DNA from: Flavobacterium sp. | GTDB lineage: Bacteria > Bacteroidota > Bacteroidia > Flavobacteriales > Flavobacteriaceae | NCBI GenBank assembly: GCA_030151255.1 | Contig: JASLED010000092.1 | Location: 1 to 64,000 of the forward strand | Length of the DNA stretch: 64,000 bases | Reading direction: 5' to 3' | Part shown: one piece after another, positions 1 to 7,381 of the stretch | Position numbering within the stretch: position 1 is the first letter of the stretch | Layout of the letters: each line of letters opens with the position of its first letter | The notes under the pieces: generated by a model | Told to the model about the DNA's origin: nothing | What the model saw: the letters and a program-made list of their open reading frames with translations, nothing else | The model's database searches: none | Translations under genes and position numbers: made by a program

Positions 1-1
1 A

Positions 2-871
2 GATTTCGATAAAGCAATCGAAGTTTTACGTAAAAAAGGACAAAAAGTTGCTGCTAACCGTTCTGACCGTGAGTCAAGCGAAGGTGCTGCTGTAGCTTTA
101 GTTAATGCTGACAAAACTAGAGGTGTTGTTATTACATTAAATTGTGAAACTGACTTCGTAGGTAAAAACGAAGGATTCCAAGCTTTAGCTAAAGAAATGG
201 CTGAAAAAGCTATTAACTTTGATACTAAAGAAGAATTCTTAGCTTCTCCTTTTAATGCAGATATGACAGTTGCTGAGAAATTAGTTGAGCAAACTGGAGT
301 TATCGGTGAAAAAATCGAAATCGGTTCTTTCGAAATTTTAGAAGGTACTTTCATCGGTTCTTACGTTCATGGAAACAAAATCGCTGCTATCACTGCTTTA
401 TCTGAAGCTGTTGCTAAAGCTGAAGAAATTTCTAAAGACGTTTCTATGCAAGTTGCATCTATGGGTGCAGAAACTTTATCTTACAAAGATTTTGATGCTG
501 ATTTCATTGCTAAAGAAACTGAAGCTCGTATTGCTGTAATCGTTAAAGAAAACGAAGAATTAGTACGTTTAGGAAAAACATTGAAAAATGTTCCTCAATA
601 TATTTCTTATGCTCAATTAACAGAAGAAGTATTGAAACAAGCAGAAGAAGATGCTAAAGCTGAATTAAAAGCTGAAGGAAAACCAGAAAATATTTGGGAT
701 AGAATTTTACCTGGTAAAGTTCAACGTTTTATCAGTGACAACACTACATTAGATCAAGAAAAAGCTTTATTAGACCAAAACTTTATTAAAGATGAGGCTA
801 AAAAAGTTTCTGATTATGTAAAAGAATTTGGTGTTGAAATCACTGGATTTAAAAGAGCTTCTTTAGGATAA
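2..871 (+). CDS. tsf: Elongation factor Ts, 5' part missing
   Basis: This is translation elongation factor EF-Ts, the cytosolic guanine-nucleotide exchange factor that regenerates EF-Tu-GTP. The reading frame is open from base 2, so the gene begins before the window; an internal ATG at 197 is not the start. The visible protein has about 289 residues. It opens with the end of the N-terminal UBA-like domain (FDKAIEVLRKKGQKVAANR) and continues through the conserved stretch ETDFVGKNEGF, which contacts EF-Tu. It ends with the family's long core and C-terminal helix. Bacteroidota EF-Ts is about 320 residues, so some 30 are missing. A strong hairpin terminator follows 25 bp after the stop. The upstream gene, outside the window, is normally rpsB. 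Identification is secure. Confidence 0.96.
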   Translation, partial: DFDKAIEVLRKKGQKVAANRSDRESSEGAAVALVNADKTRGVVITLNCETDFVGKNEGFQALAKEMAEKAINFDTKEEFLASPFNADMTVAEKLVEQTGVIGEKIEIGSFEILEGTFIGSYVHGNKIAAITALSEAVAKAEEISKDVSMQVASMGAETLSYKDFDADFIAKETEARIAVIVKENEELVRLGKTLKNVPQYISYAQLTEEVLKQAEEDAKAELKAEGKPENIWDRILPGKVQRFISDNTTLDQEKALLDQNFIKDEAKKVSDYVKEFGVEITGFKRASLG

Positions 872-896
872 TCAATTATCTTTTAAGTATATTATT

Positions 897-928
897 AAGC
901 CTTGAAATTAATTTTTCAAGGCTTTTAT
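897..928 (+). terminator. Intrinsic terminator of tsf
   Basis: Perfect inverted repeat AAGCCTTGAAA / TTTCAAGGCTT with a short loop, followed by TTTATTATTT. It lies 25 bp past the tsf stop codon and just before the symporter start. Confidence 0.85.
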
Positions 929-970
929 TATTTATTTTTGTATTTTTACTTAAATAAATATGCTAAAAGA

Positions 971-2149
971 ATGAAATTAATAAAAAACAACTTGCTATTA
1001 CAGATTGTAATTGCCATTGCACTTGGTAGCTTTTTAGGAGATAAATTACCGTTAGCTATTGGCAGGGTTTTTCTAACCTTCAATGCAATATTCGGCAACT
1101 TTTTGGGTTTTCTAGTTCCGCTGATAATTGTTGGATTAATTGTTCCCGCTATTGGAAATATTGGAAAAGAAGCTGGTAAATTATTATTAATTACAACTGC
1201 TATTGCTTACGGATCTACTTTATTTTCTGGGTTTGGCACCTATTTAGTATCTATTAATGTTTTTCCAACCTTATTAGAAGGGCAAACCATTAATTTATCT
1301 GAAACAAGCGCTAATAGCATTCTACCCTATTTTGTTATAGACATTCCACCGCTATTAGACGTAATGAGTGCCTTGGTACTTGCATTTATTATTGGTATTT
1401 GCATTTCGAAAGCTAATTTGAGCTATTTAAAAGGTGTTTTTAACGATTTTCAGGATGTAATGATGTCGACAATACAAAGCGCATTAATTCCTTTCTTACC
1501 GCTTTTTATATTTGGTGTGTTTTTAAATATGACTTATAGCGGACAAGTTATAATTGTATTGCAAACTTTTGTAAAAATTATTGGAGTTATTTTTATTCTT
1601 CATATTTTACTTTTACTTATACAATATGTAATTGCTGGAACGATTGCTAAAAAGAACCCTTTGCGTTTGATGAAAAATATGCTACCTGCTTATTTTACTG
1701 CATTAGGAACACAATCATCTGCCGCTACAATACCTGTAACTTTAGCAGCCACTTTAAAAAACGGTGTTAGCACAAAAATTGCAGGCTTTACCATTCCTTT
1801 ATGTGCAACAATTCACCTGGCAGGCAGTACATTAAAAATTGTTGCTTGTGCAGTTGCATTGATGCTTATACAAGGCGAAGCAATTGATCCTTTACAAATG
1901 ATTGGTTTTATTGTAATGCTTGGTGTTACTATGGTAGCAGCTCCTGGTGTACCTGGCGGAGCAATTATGGCGGCTTTGGGAGTTTTGAATTCCATTTTGG
2001 GATTTAATCAAGAGCAGCAAACCTTAATGATTGCATTGTATGTAGCAATGGATAGTTTTGGAACAGCTTGTAACGTAATGGGTGATGGAGCTATTGCACT
2101 TATTGTTGATAAAATTGCCGAAAAGGAAGATGCAATTATTGCTAATTAA
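971..2149 (+). CDS. SDF-family (DAACS) cation:dicarboxylate/amino-acid symporter
   Basis: An inner-membrane secondary transporter of the sodium/proton:dicarboxylate symporter family, 392 residues from the chosen ATG at 971. The frame also opens at a TTG at 902, but that would lie inside the tsf terminator and add an unconserved, aromatic-rich tail. The protein is strongly hydrophobic with the family's repeated helices. It shows the two hairpin-loop signatures: a serine/alanine-rich stretch (GTQSSAATIPVT) and the C-terminal APGVPGGAIMAALG. A transmembrane segment with MDSFGTACNVMGDGAIALI follows, matching the family's NVxGD substrate/cation motif. It stands alone between two terminators. The substrate cannot be told from sequence. 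It is clearly paralogous in fold, not in close sequence, to the symporter at 45959. Confidence 0.85.
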   Translation: MKLIKNNLLLQIVIAIALGSFLGDKLPLAIGRVFLTFNAIFGNFLGFLVPLIIVGLIVPAIGNIGKEAGKLLLITTAIAYGSTLFSGFGTYLVSINVFPTLLEGQTINLSETSANSILPYFVIDIPPLLDVMSALVLAFIIGICISKANLSYLKGVFNDFQDVMMSTIQSALIPFLPLFIFGVFLNMTYSGQVIIVLQTFVKIIGVIFILHILLLLIQYVIAGTIAKKNPLRLMKNMLPAYFTALGTQSSAATIPVTLAATLKNGVSTKIAGFTIPLCATIHLAGSTLKIVACAVALMLIQGEAIDPLQMIGFIVMLGVTMVAAPGVPGGAIMAALGVLNSILGFNQEQQTLMIALYVAMDSFGTACNVMGDGAIALIVDKIAEKEDAIIAN

Positions 2150-2156
2150 TATAAAT

Positions 2157-2186
2157 AAAAAGTCAGGATGTATCCTGACTTTTTAT
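2157..2186. terminator. Bidirectional terminator between symporter and small minus-strand gene
   Basis: AAAAGTCAGGA-TGTA-TCCTGACTTTT, an 11-bp perfect stem with A- and T-tracts on the two sides, so it can stop transcription from both directions. It sits exactly between two convergent stop codons. Confidence 0.85.
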
Positions 2187-2347
2187 TATTTACATTGCCC
2201 CTGACCGTGATCTCGTTCATAGTTTTTTAAATCCCATTTTTCAATATCTTCAGCCGAATAACCCAAGTTTTCAAATATTTTTTGCACAGTTATACTTTCA
2301 TCCCACGGGCCAACCTTTTGTAATAACATAACTTCTATACGCACCAT
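2186..2347 (-). CDS. Small hypothetical protein (53 aa)
   Basis: A 53-codon frame read by eye on the minus strand, ATG at 2347 to TAA at 2186. The product has a normal composition for a small soluble protein: it starts MVRIEVMLLQKVGPWDESIT, continues through a helix-like segment containing ENLGYSAEDIEKW, and ends with a charged tail HGQGQCK. The stop codon abuts the bidirectional terminator 2157-2186, as expected for a genuine gene convergent with the symporter. No family is recognised. No clear ribosome-binding site or TAnnTTTG promoter is visible upstream; a second ATG at residue 7 is an alternative start. The evidence is the frame, composition and position only. Confidence 0.55.
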   Translation of the reverse strand: MVRIEVMLLQKVGPWDESITVQKIFENLGYSAEDIEKWDLKNYERDHGQGQCK

Positions 2348-2395
2348 AACGTAATCTACTATTTATAACCGAAAAAATACTATTTTTTTAAAATC

Positions 2396-2425
2396 TTGCT
2401 TCATCTAAAATAATTCCTATATTTG
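2396..2425 (+). promoter_or_regulatory. Promoter of the thiamine operon
   Basis: TTG at 2396-2398, a 19-nt spacer and TATATTTG at 2418-2425 match the Bacteroidota sigma-ABfr consensus TTG-N17-23-TAnnTTTG. The predicted start, about 2430, coincides with the 5' strand of the riboswitch aptamer. Confidence 0.75.
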
Positions 2426-2430
2426 CTTTC

Positions 2431-2511
2431 AACTTTAGGGGTGTCTACATTTAGTAGGCTGAGATTTTACCCTTTGAACCTGATCTAGTTCATACTAGCG
2501 TAGGGAAAAGT
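2431..2511 (+). ncRNA. TPP (THI-box) riboswitch aptamer
   Basis: The thiamine-pyrophosphate aptamer core is plain: AGGGGTGTC, the pyrimidine-sensing GGCTGAGA, then ACCCTTTGAACCTGATC and finally GCGTAGGGAA. P1 can form between ACTTT (2432-2436) and AAAGT (2507-2511). It precedes thiS and all thiamine synthesis genes, so binding of TPP should lower their expression. The platform is described in the next entry. Confidence 0.95.
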
Positions 2512-2527
2512 GAAATGACTTCATTTT

Positions 2528-2588
2528 GGTGCATACTGCACCCGCGTGTAGCCATTCCTAAAGTTATATCTAAAAAAACAAGGAATGG
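2528..2588 (+). promoter_or_regulatory. Riboswitch expression platform masking the thiS start
   Basis: Three elements can be seen. A perfect hairpin GGTGCA-TAC-TGCACC spans 2528-2542. CCATTCCT (2552-2559) is complementary to AGGAATGG (2581-2588), which contains the thiS ATG at 2585. CCTAAAGTT (2557-2565) is complementary to AACTTTAGG (2431-2439), the 5' arm of aptamer P1. The last two pairings overlap at 2557-2559 and exclude each other, which suggests translational control. No U-tract is present, so a transcription terminator is unlikely here. Confidence 0.6.
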
Positions 2589-2791
2589 AATTACAAATTA
2601 ACAATCAAAAAGTACAATTTGAACAAAACGAAATTAGCATTCAAATCATGCTCAATTTACATTGTCCAAACAAACAAAAAGGTATTGCTGTTGCAGTAAA
2701 CTCTACTGTTGTACCTAAAGCAGATTGGGAGAATTATCGGTTACAAGAAACCGATAAAATTCTAATTATTACTGCCACGCAAGGTGGTTGA
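2585..2791 (+). CDS. thiS: Sulfur carrier protein ThiS
   Basis: A 68-residue ubiquitin-fold sulfur carrier for thiazole synthesis. The C-terminus ends ...TATQGG; the terminal glycine is adenylated by ThiF and then thiocarboxylated before sulfur passes to ThiG. The length is normal (about 66). The start codon at 2585 overlaps the sequence AGGAATGG that can pair with an upstream element of the riboswitch. First gene of the thi operon; thiC starts about 40 bp downstream. Confidence 0.93.
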   Translation: MELQINNQKVQFEQNEISIQIMLNLHCPNKQKGIAVAVNSTVVPKADWENYRLQETDKILIITATQGG

Positions 2792-2830
2792 TTCCATTCA
2801 AATTTATTGTATAAACTAAAAGATAATAAC

Positions 2831-4648
2831 ATGGAATCAAACGAAAAAATTTCTCAATCTCCTTTTCCAAATTCTAAAAAAATCTACATCGATGGAAAAT
2901 TATTTCCAATTAAAGTAGCGATGCGAGAAATAAGTTTGCACGACACTAAGCTAAGCAATGGAAAAATAGAAAAAAACTGGCCCGTAACGGTTTATGATAC
3001 GTCTGGAGCTTATACCGACGAACAAGTTGAAATAAACATAAAACAAGGTTTGCCTCGAATTAGAGAACAATGGATTTTAGATCGAAATGACGTAGAAATA
3101 TTAGAAAATCTAACCTCTGTTTACGGTCAAAAAAGAGCAGAAGACGCTTCATTAGATCATCTTCGTTTCGAATTTATTCATAAACCAAAAGTTGCTAAAG
3201 AAGGGCAAAATGTAACTCAGCTTTATTACGCAAAAAATGGAATCATTACTCCAGAAATGGAATATGTAGCCATTAGAGAAAATCAAAGATTAGAGCAATT
3301 AAACAGCGTATCAAATGCAATGAAACAACAACATTTGGGCAACAGTTTTGGAGCAAATACGCCAAAAAACTTCATTACTCCCGAATTTGTTCGCGATGAA
3401 ATTGCTGCTGGCCGAGCTATTATTCCCAACAATATAAATCATCCTGAAAGCGAACCTATGATTATTGGTCGAAACTTTTTGGTGAAAATCAATGCTAATA
3501 TTGGCAACAGCGCCGTTACCTCAACTATAGAAGAAGAAGTAGAAAAAGCCGTTTGGGCTTGCCGCTGGGGAGCCGATACAATTATGGATTTGTCAACCGG
3601 AAAAAATATTCACGAAACCCGTGAGTGGATTATTAGAAATTCTCCTGTACCAATAGGAACTGTTCCTATTTATCAAGCTTTAGAAAAAGTAAAAGGTGTA
3701 GCTGAAAATCTTACTTGGGAAATTTTTAGAGATACTTTAATTGAGCAAGCTGAGCAAGGTGTTTCATATTTTACAATTCACGCAGGAGTATTATTACGTT
3801 ACATTCATCTTACAGCCAATAGAGTAACAGGTATTGTATCGCGCGGTGGTTCAATTATGGCAAAATGGTGTTTATTTCATCATCAAGAAAACTTTTTATA
3901 TACTCATTTTGAAGAAATATGTAAAATTATGAAGCAATATGATGTTGCATTTTCTTTAGGAGATGGCCTTCGTCCTGGATCCATAGCTGATGCCAATGAT
4001 GCAGCACAATTTGCCGAATTAGAAACTTTGGGCGAACTAACTAAAATTGCTTGGAAACACGATGTGCAAGTTATGATTGAAGGCCCAGGACACGTGCCCA
4101 TGCATTTGATTAAGGAGAATATGGAAAAACAATTGAAAGATTGTGGAGAAGCTCCATTTTACACACTTGGTCCGCTCACTACAGATATCGCTCCTGGTTA
4201 TGATCATATTACTTCTGCTATTGGCGCAGCTATGATTGGCTGGTACGGAACAGCAATGTTGTGTTATGTTACACCTAAAGAACATCTTGGTTTACCAAAT
4301 AAAAAAGACGTAAAAGACGGAGTAATTACGTATAAATTAGCTGCACATGCTGCCGATTTAGCAAAAGGACATCCTGGAGCACAATACAGAGATAATGCGC
4401 TAAGCAAGGCTAGATTTGAATTTAGATGGGAAGATCAATTTAATCTATCATTAGATCCGGATACAGCAAGAGAATTTCACGATGAAACATTGCCAGCAGA
4501 TGCCGCAAAAGTAGCTCACTTCTGTTCAATGTGCGGACCTAAATTTTGCTCCATGAAAATTTCACAAGAAATACGCGATTCTGCAGAAGAAGGAATGAAA
4601 GAAATGTCGGAAGCCTTTATTCAAACAGGAAAAGAAATTTATCTGTAA
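2831..4648 (+). CDS. thiC: Phosphomethylpyrimidine synthase ThiC
   Basis: A radical-SAM enzyme that converts 5-aminoimidazole ribotide to hydroxymethylpyrimidine phosphate. The ATG at 2831 gives 605 residues, the normal length; the frame opens at a TTG at 2807 with no support. The C-terminal iron-sulfur motif CSMCGPKFC is intact (Cys at about 565, 568 and 573). Other family landmarks are the VSRGGSIMAKW and MIEGPGHVPMH segments, the latter in the barrel active site. The next gene begins at the base after the stop codon, so the two are translationally linked. This is the pyrimidine branch of the operon. Confidence 0.97.
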   Translation: MESNEKISQSPFPNSKKIYIDGKLFPIKVAMREISLHDTKLSNGKIEKNWPVTVYDTSGAYTDEQVEINIKQGLPRIREQWILDRNDVEILENLTSVYGQKRAEDASLDHLRFEFIHKPKVAKEGQNVTQLYYAKNGIITPEMEYVAIRENQRLEQLNSVSNAMKQQHLGNSFGANTPKNFITPEFVRDEIAAGRAIIPNNINHPESEPMIIGRNFLVKINANIGNSAVTSTIEEEVEKAVWACRWGADTIMDLSTGKNIHETREWIIRNSPVPIGTVPIYQALEKVKGVAENLTWEIFRDTLIEQAEQGVSYFTIHAGVLLRYIHLTANRVTGIVSRGGSIMAKWCLFHHQENFLYTHFEEICKIMKQYDVAFSLGDGLRPGSIADANDAAQFAELETLGELTKIAWKHDVQVMIEGPGHVPMHLIKENMEKQLKDCGEAPFYTLGPLTTDIAPGYDHITSAIGAAMIGWYGTAMLCYVTPKEHLGLPNKKDVKDGVITYKLAAHAADLAKGHPGAQYRDNALSKARFEFRWEDQFNLSLDPDTAREFHDETLPADAAKVAHFCSMCGPKFCSMKISQEIRDSAEEGMKEMSEAFIQTGKEIYL

Positions 4649-5281
4649 ATGGTTGTTATTACTCCAGAAAATAATTTGCAAGAAGAGATAAGCCTTATCA
4701 ACGAAATGTTGCAACGAGGCTTACCTCTCTTGCATGTTAGAAAGCCAAATTTGACGTTTAATGAGCTTCTTTTTTGGATAGATAAAATTAGTTATCAACA
4801 CCTAGATAGGTTAGTTATTCACATTCCAACAACAGTTATCAACAATAATAAAAAAGTTTTTAAACAATATGTAGATCTTATCAACAGTATAAAGGCTAAA
4901 TATTGGCACTTATCAACATATAATTGTTTGCTTGTTAATAACTACTTGTCTGAATTGCCCTATTTATCAACAAGTGTTCATAACCGTACCGAATTTGATC
5001 AGTTATCAACACATCATAAACGTGCTTTTTTAAGCCCTGTTTTTAATAGTATTTCTAAAAATAATTATCATTCAACCATCGATTGGAAAACAGAAATTGC
5101 TAATTGGAAAAATCCTTTGGTAAAAAAAGTGGCTTTGGGAGGAATAACTGAAGATAAAATTGAACAAATACATCAAATGAATTTTGATGATTTTGCTTTA
5201 TTGGGAGGATTATGGCTACGTGAAAACCCTTTAAAAATATTTGATTTATGTTACAAGAAAGACCAATTGCTTTTTCAATAG
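4649..5281 (+). CDS. ThiE/TenI-family protein, divergent
   Basis: A 210-residue TIM-barrel protein of the ThiE/TenI family whose ATG follows the thiC stop with no gap. Family landmarks are the HVRKP segment near residue 30, a STSVHN motif resembling the TenI S-x-H-S signature, FLSPVFNSISK, and VALGGI near the phosphate site. The ThiE residues that bind magnesium and pyrophosphate (ND in the NDR/NDH loop, D in GVHLGQxD) are not seen; the equivalent stretches read VIHIPTT and WHLS. A true ThiE lies 0.7 kb downstream. This copy may instead be a TenI-like thiazole tautomerase, or may have another accessory role. Family membership is well supported, exact activity is not. Its end overlaps thiD by 34 bp. 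Confidence 0.75.
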   Translation: MVVITPENNLQEEISLINEMLQRGLPLLHVRKPNLTFNELLFWIDKISYQHLDRLVIHIPTTVINNNKKVFKQYVDLINSIKAKYWHLSTYNCLLVNNYLSELPYLSTSVHNRTEFDQLSTHHKRAFLSPVFNSISKNNYHSTIDWKTEIANWKNPLVKKVALGGITEDKIEQIHQMNFDDFALLGGLWLRENPLKIFDLCYKKDQLLFQ

Positions 5282-6000
5282 CTGGCTTTGATCCGTGCGC
5301 AGGAGCAGGTTTATTTGCTGATATTAAAACGTTTGAAAACAATAACGTTTATGGAATGGGAATTTTAACTGCAAATACCATTCAAACAGAAAATATTTTT
5401 ACAAAAATACATTGGGAAGATCAAAATTATGTGCAAGAACAACTTTACACACTTTTGAAGCAATACAAACCAAAAGCCATCAAAATTGGTGTTGTACAAT
5501 CTATTGGAGATAGTATAAAATATATTGATATTATAAAAAGTTATGTTCCCGAAGTATTTATTGTATGGGATCCTGTATTGAGTTCTACCACAGCATTTGA
5601 TTTTACAACTTCAATTAAAAAAGAAGAAGTGCTAAAAATAGTAAAGCAAATTGATCTGATTACTCCAAACTTTACAGAAATAGATAAACTTATCAACTCA
5701 AACGAATCTCCAGTAGACAAAGCAAAATACTTAGGGCAATATTGTGCTGTATTACTCAAAGGAGGGCATCATCCAACCAACATTGGCACAGATTATTTAT
5801 TTCATCAACAAAAAGAAACTATTTTTTTACCGCAACAAATAGCTTTTTCAACCAAGCACGGAACTGGCTGCGTATTATCATCGGCCATTGCAAGTTATGT
5901 TGCCCACGGAGATTCATTGATTGAAGCCATAAAAAAATCAAAACAATACATCGAAAAAATTCTTTTATCAAACAAAAATCTTCTTTCCTATCATGTTTAA
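5248..6000 (+). CDS. thiD: Hydroxymethylpyrimidine (phosphate) kinase ThiD
   Basis: A ribokinase-fold kinase that phosphorylates HMP and HMP-phosphate to HMP-pyrophosphate, the substrate of ThiE. The protein has 250 residues, slightly shorter than the usual 260-270. It starts with the substrate site SIAGFDPCAGAGLFADIKTF, includes a conserved VWDPV segment, and ends with the anion-hole and catalytic loop HGTGC (Cys about 208). The start at 5248 lies inside the previous gene (34-bp overlap in another frame), and the stop overlaps the thiE start by 8 bp, so expression is tightly coupled. Confidence 0.93.
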   Translation: MLQERPIAFSIAGFDPCAGAGLFADIKTFENNNVYGMGILTANTIQTENIFTKIHWEDQNYVQEQLYTLLKQYKPKAIKIGVVQSIGDSIKYIDIIKSYVPEVFIVWDPVLSSTTAFDFTTSIKKEEVLKIVKQIDLITPNFTEIDKLINSNESPVDKAKYLGQYCAVLLKGGHHPTNIGTDYLFHQQKETIFLPQQIAFSTKHGTGCVLSSAIASYVAHGDSLIEAIKKSKQYIEKILLSNKNLLSYHV

Positions 6001-6613
6001 AAGCATCCAATATATTAGTCAAGACAATACCGCAAAAGAGCAATTATATCAAATAGAATCTGTGTTAGACACAGGTATAGAATGGATTCAATATCGATTT
6101 AAAAATGTAGATAATACAATTTTATACCATACAGCAGAAAAAGTAAAACAACTTTGCGAAACCTATAAAGCTACATTAATTGTTAATGATCATCCTGAAA
6201 TAGCCATAGCCATTGATGCGGATGGAGTACATCTAGGATTACAAGATATGTCTATTGACAAAGCCAGAAAATTATTACCCAATAAAATAATTGGCGGCAC
6301 AGCCAATACTTTAATTGATGTAAAACAACGCATTGCAGAAAACTGCAATTATATAGGCTTAGGGCCGTTGAGATTTACTCACACCAAAGAAAAACTAAGC
6401 CCAGTTTTGGGAATTGAAGGGTACAAAACAATTATCGAATCAGTAAAATCAGAGAACAATACAATTCCAATTGTTGCCATTGGAGGAATAACTCTTACTG
6501 ATTTACCATATTTAAAGCAAATACAAGTAGATGGAATTGCCGTTTCTAGTTTATTATACAACGCAAAACAACCTCAACAAATAGTACAACACATTAAACA
6601 ATACTTTTTATGA
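5993..6613 (+). CDS. thiE: Thiamine-phosphate synthase ThiE
   Basis: Joins HMP-pyrophosphate and the thiazole phosphate to give thiamine phosphate. The 206-residue TIM barrel keeps the catalytic motifs: WIQYRFK, the VNDHPEIA loop that binds magnesium-pyrophosphate, DGVHLGLQD, GLGPLRFTHTK (a variant of GPxFxTxTK) and VAIGGI. These are the residues missing from the divergent paralogue at 4649, so this gene is the one expected to carry the synthase activity. ATG at 5993 overlaps thiD by 8 bp; the last codons overlap the thiG start (ATGA). Confidence 0.95.
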   Translation: MFKSIQYISQDNTAKEQLYQIESVLDTGIEWIQYRFKNVDNTILYHTAEKVKQLCETYKATLIVNDHPEIAIAIDADGVHLGLQDMSIDKARKLLPNKIIGGTANTLIDVKQRIAENCNYIGLGPLRFTHTKEKLSPVLGIEGYKTIIESVKSENNTIPIVAIGGITLTDLPYLKQIQVDGIAVSSLLYNAKQPQQIVQHIKQYFL

Positions 6614-7377
6614 AACCATTACAATTAGGTGATAAAATATTCCAATCTCGTTTATTTTTAGGTTCAGGAAAATATGGCTCTTCTCAAATAATGGAAGCAG
6701 CTACCTTAGCTAGTAAAACAGAATTGATCACTATTGCCTTAAAACGCATTGATATTCACAGCGAAAACGACCAGCTTTTGGCTCATTTAAATCATCCTGG
6801 TCTTAATCTATTACCCAATACATCAGGAGCAAGAAATGCAAAAGAAGCCATTTTAGCAGCGCAATTAGCTAGAGAAGCTTTAGAAACCAATTGGATTAAA
6901 TTAGAAATCCATCCTGATCCAAAATATTTATTACCAGATCCGATAGAAACACTGATTGCTACAGAAGAATTAGCAAAGCAAGGTTTTTTTGTATTGCCTT
7001 ATATACACGCCGATCCAGTGCTTTGCAAACGATTAGAAGAAGTTGGTACAACCGCTGTAATGCCACTTGGATCACCTATCGGAACTAACAAAGGATTAAA
7101 AACACTTGATTTTTTAGAAATAATCATCGAAAATAGCAATGTACCTGTTATTGTAGATGCTGGTATTGGAGCTCCTTCTGATGCGGCAAAAGCAATGGAA
7201 CTTGGTGCCGATGCTGTATTGGTAAATACGGCTATTGCGGTTGCTGGTGATCCTGTGCAAATGGCAAAAGCTTTTCAGCAGGCAGTAGAAGCCGGAAGAA
7301 TAGCATATGAAGCCAAGCTTGGAACAATTCAAAATTATGCCAATGCTTCTAGCCCACTAACTTCATTTCTTTATTAA
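6610..7377 (+). CDS. thiG: Thiazole synthase ThiG
   Basis: Builds the thiazole ring from deoxyxylulose phosphate, dehydroglycine and ThiS thiocarboxylate. It has 255 residues, a standard length. The lysine that forms the imine with the sugar phosphate lies in NWIKLEIHPD (Lys97), and the phosphate-binding loops GIGAPSDAAKAMELGADAV and NTAIA are present. The start at 6610 overlaps the thiE stop by 4 bp. Thiazole genes thiG, thiH and thiF follow in order, completing the sulfur-transfer part of the operon. Confidence 0.96.
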   Translation: MKPLQLGDKIFQSRLFLGSGKYGSSQIMEAATLASKTELITIALKRIDIHSENDQLLAHLNHPGLNLLPNTSGARNAKEAILAAQLAREALETNWIKLEIHPDPKYLLPDPIETLIATEELAKQGFFVLPYIHADPVLCKRLEEVGTTAVMPLGSPIGTNKGLKTLDFLEIIIENSNVPVIVDAGIGAPSDAAKAMELGADAVLVNTAIAVAGDPVQMAKAFQQAVEAGRIAYEAKLGTIQNYANASSPLTSFLY

Positions 7378-7381
7378 AATT

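Noticed and set aside
1813..1995. Minus-strand frame inside the symporter gene
   Set aside because: It is antisense to a well-supported gene, has low-complexity composition, and shows no promoter or family match. The same holds for the many other frames antisense to or overlapping thiC, thiD, the flavin reductase, the C1 peptidase, the symporter at 45959 and the permeases.
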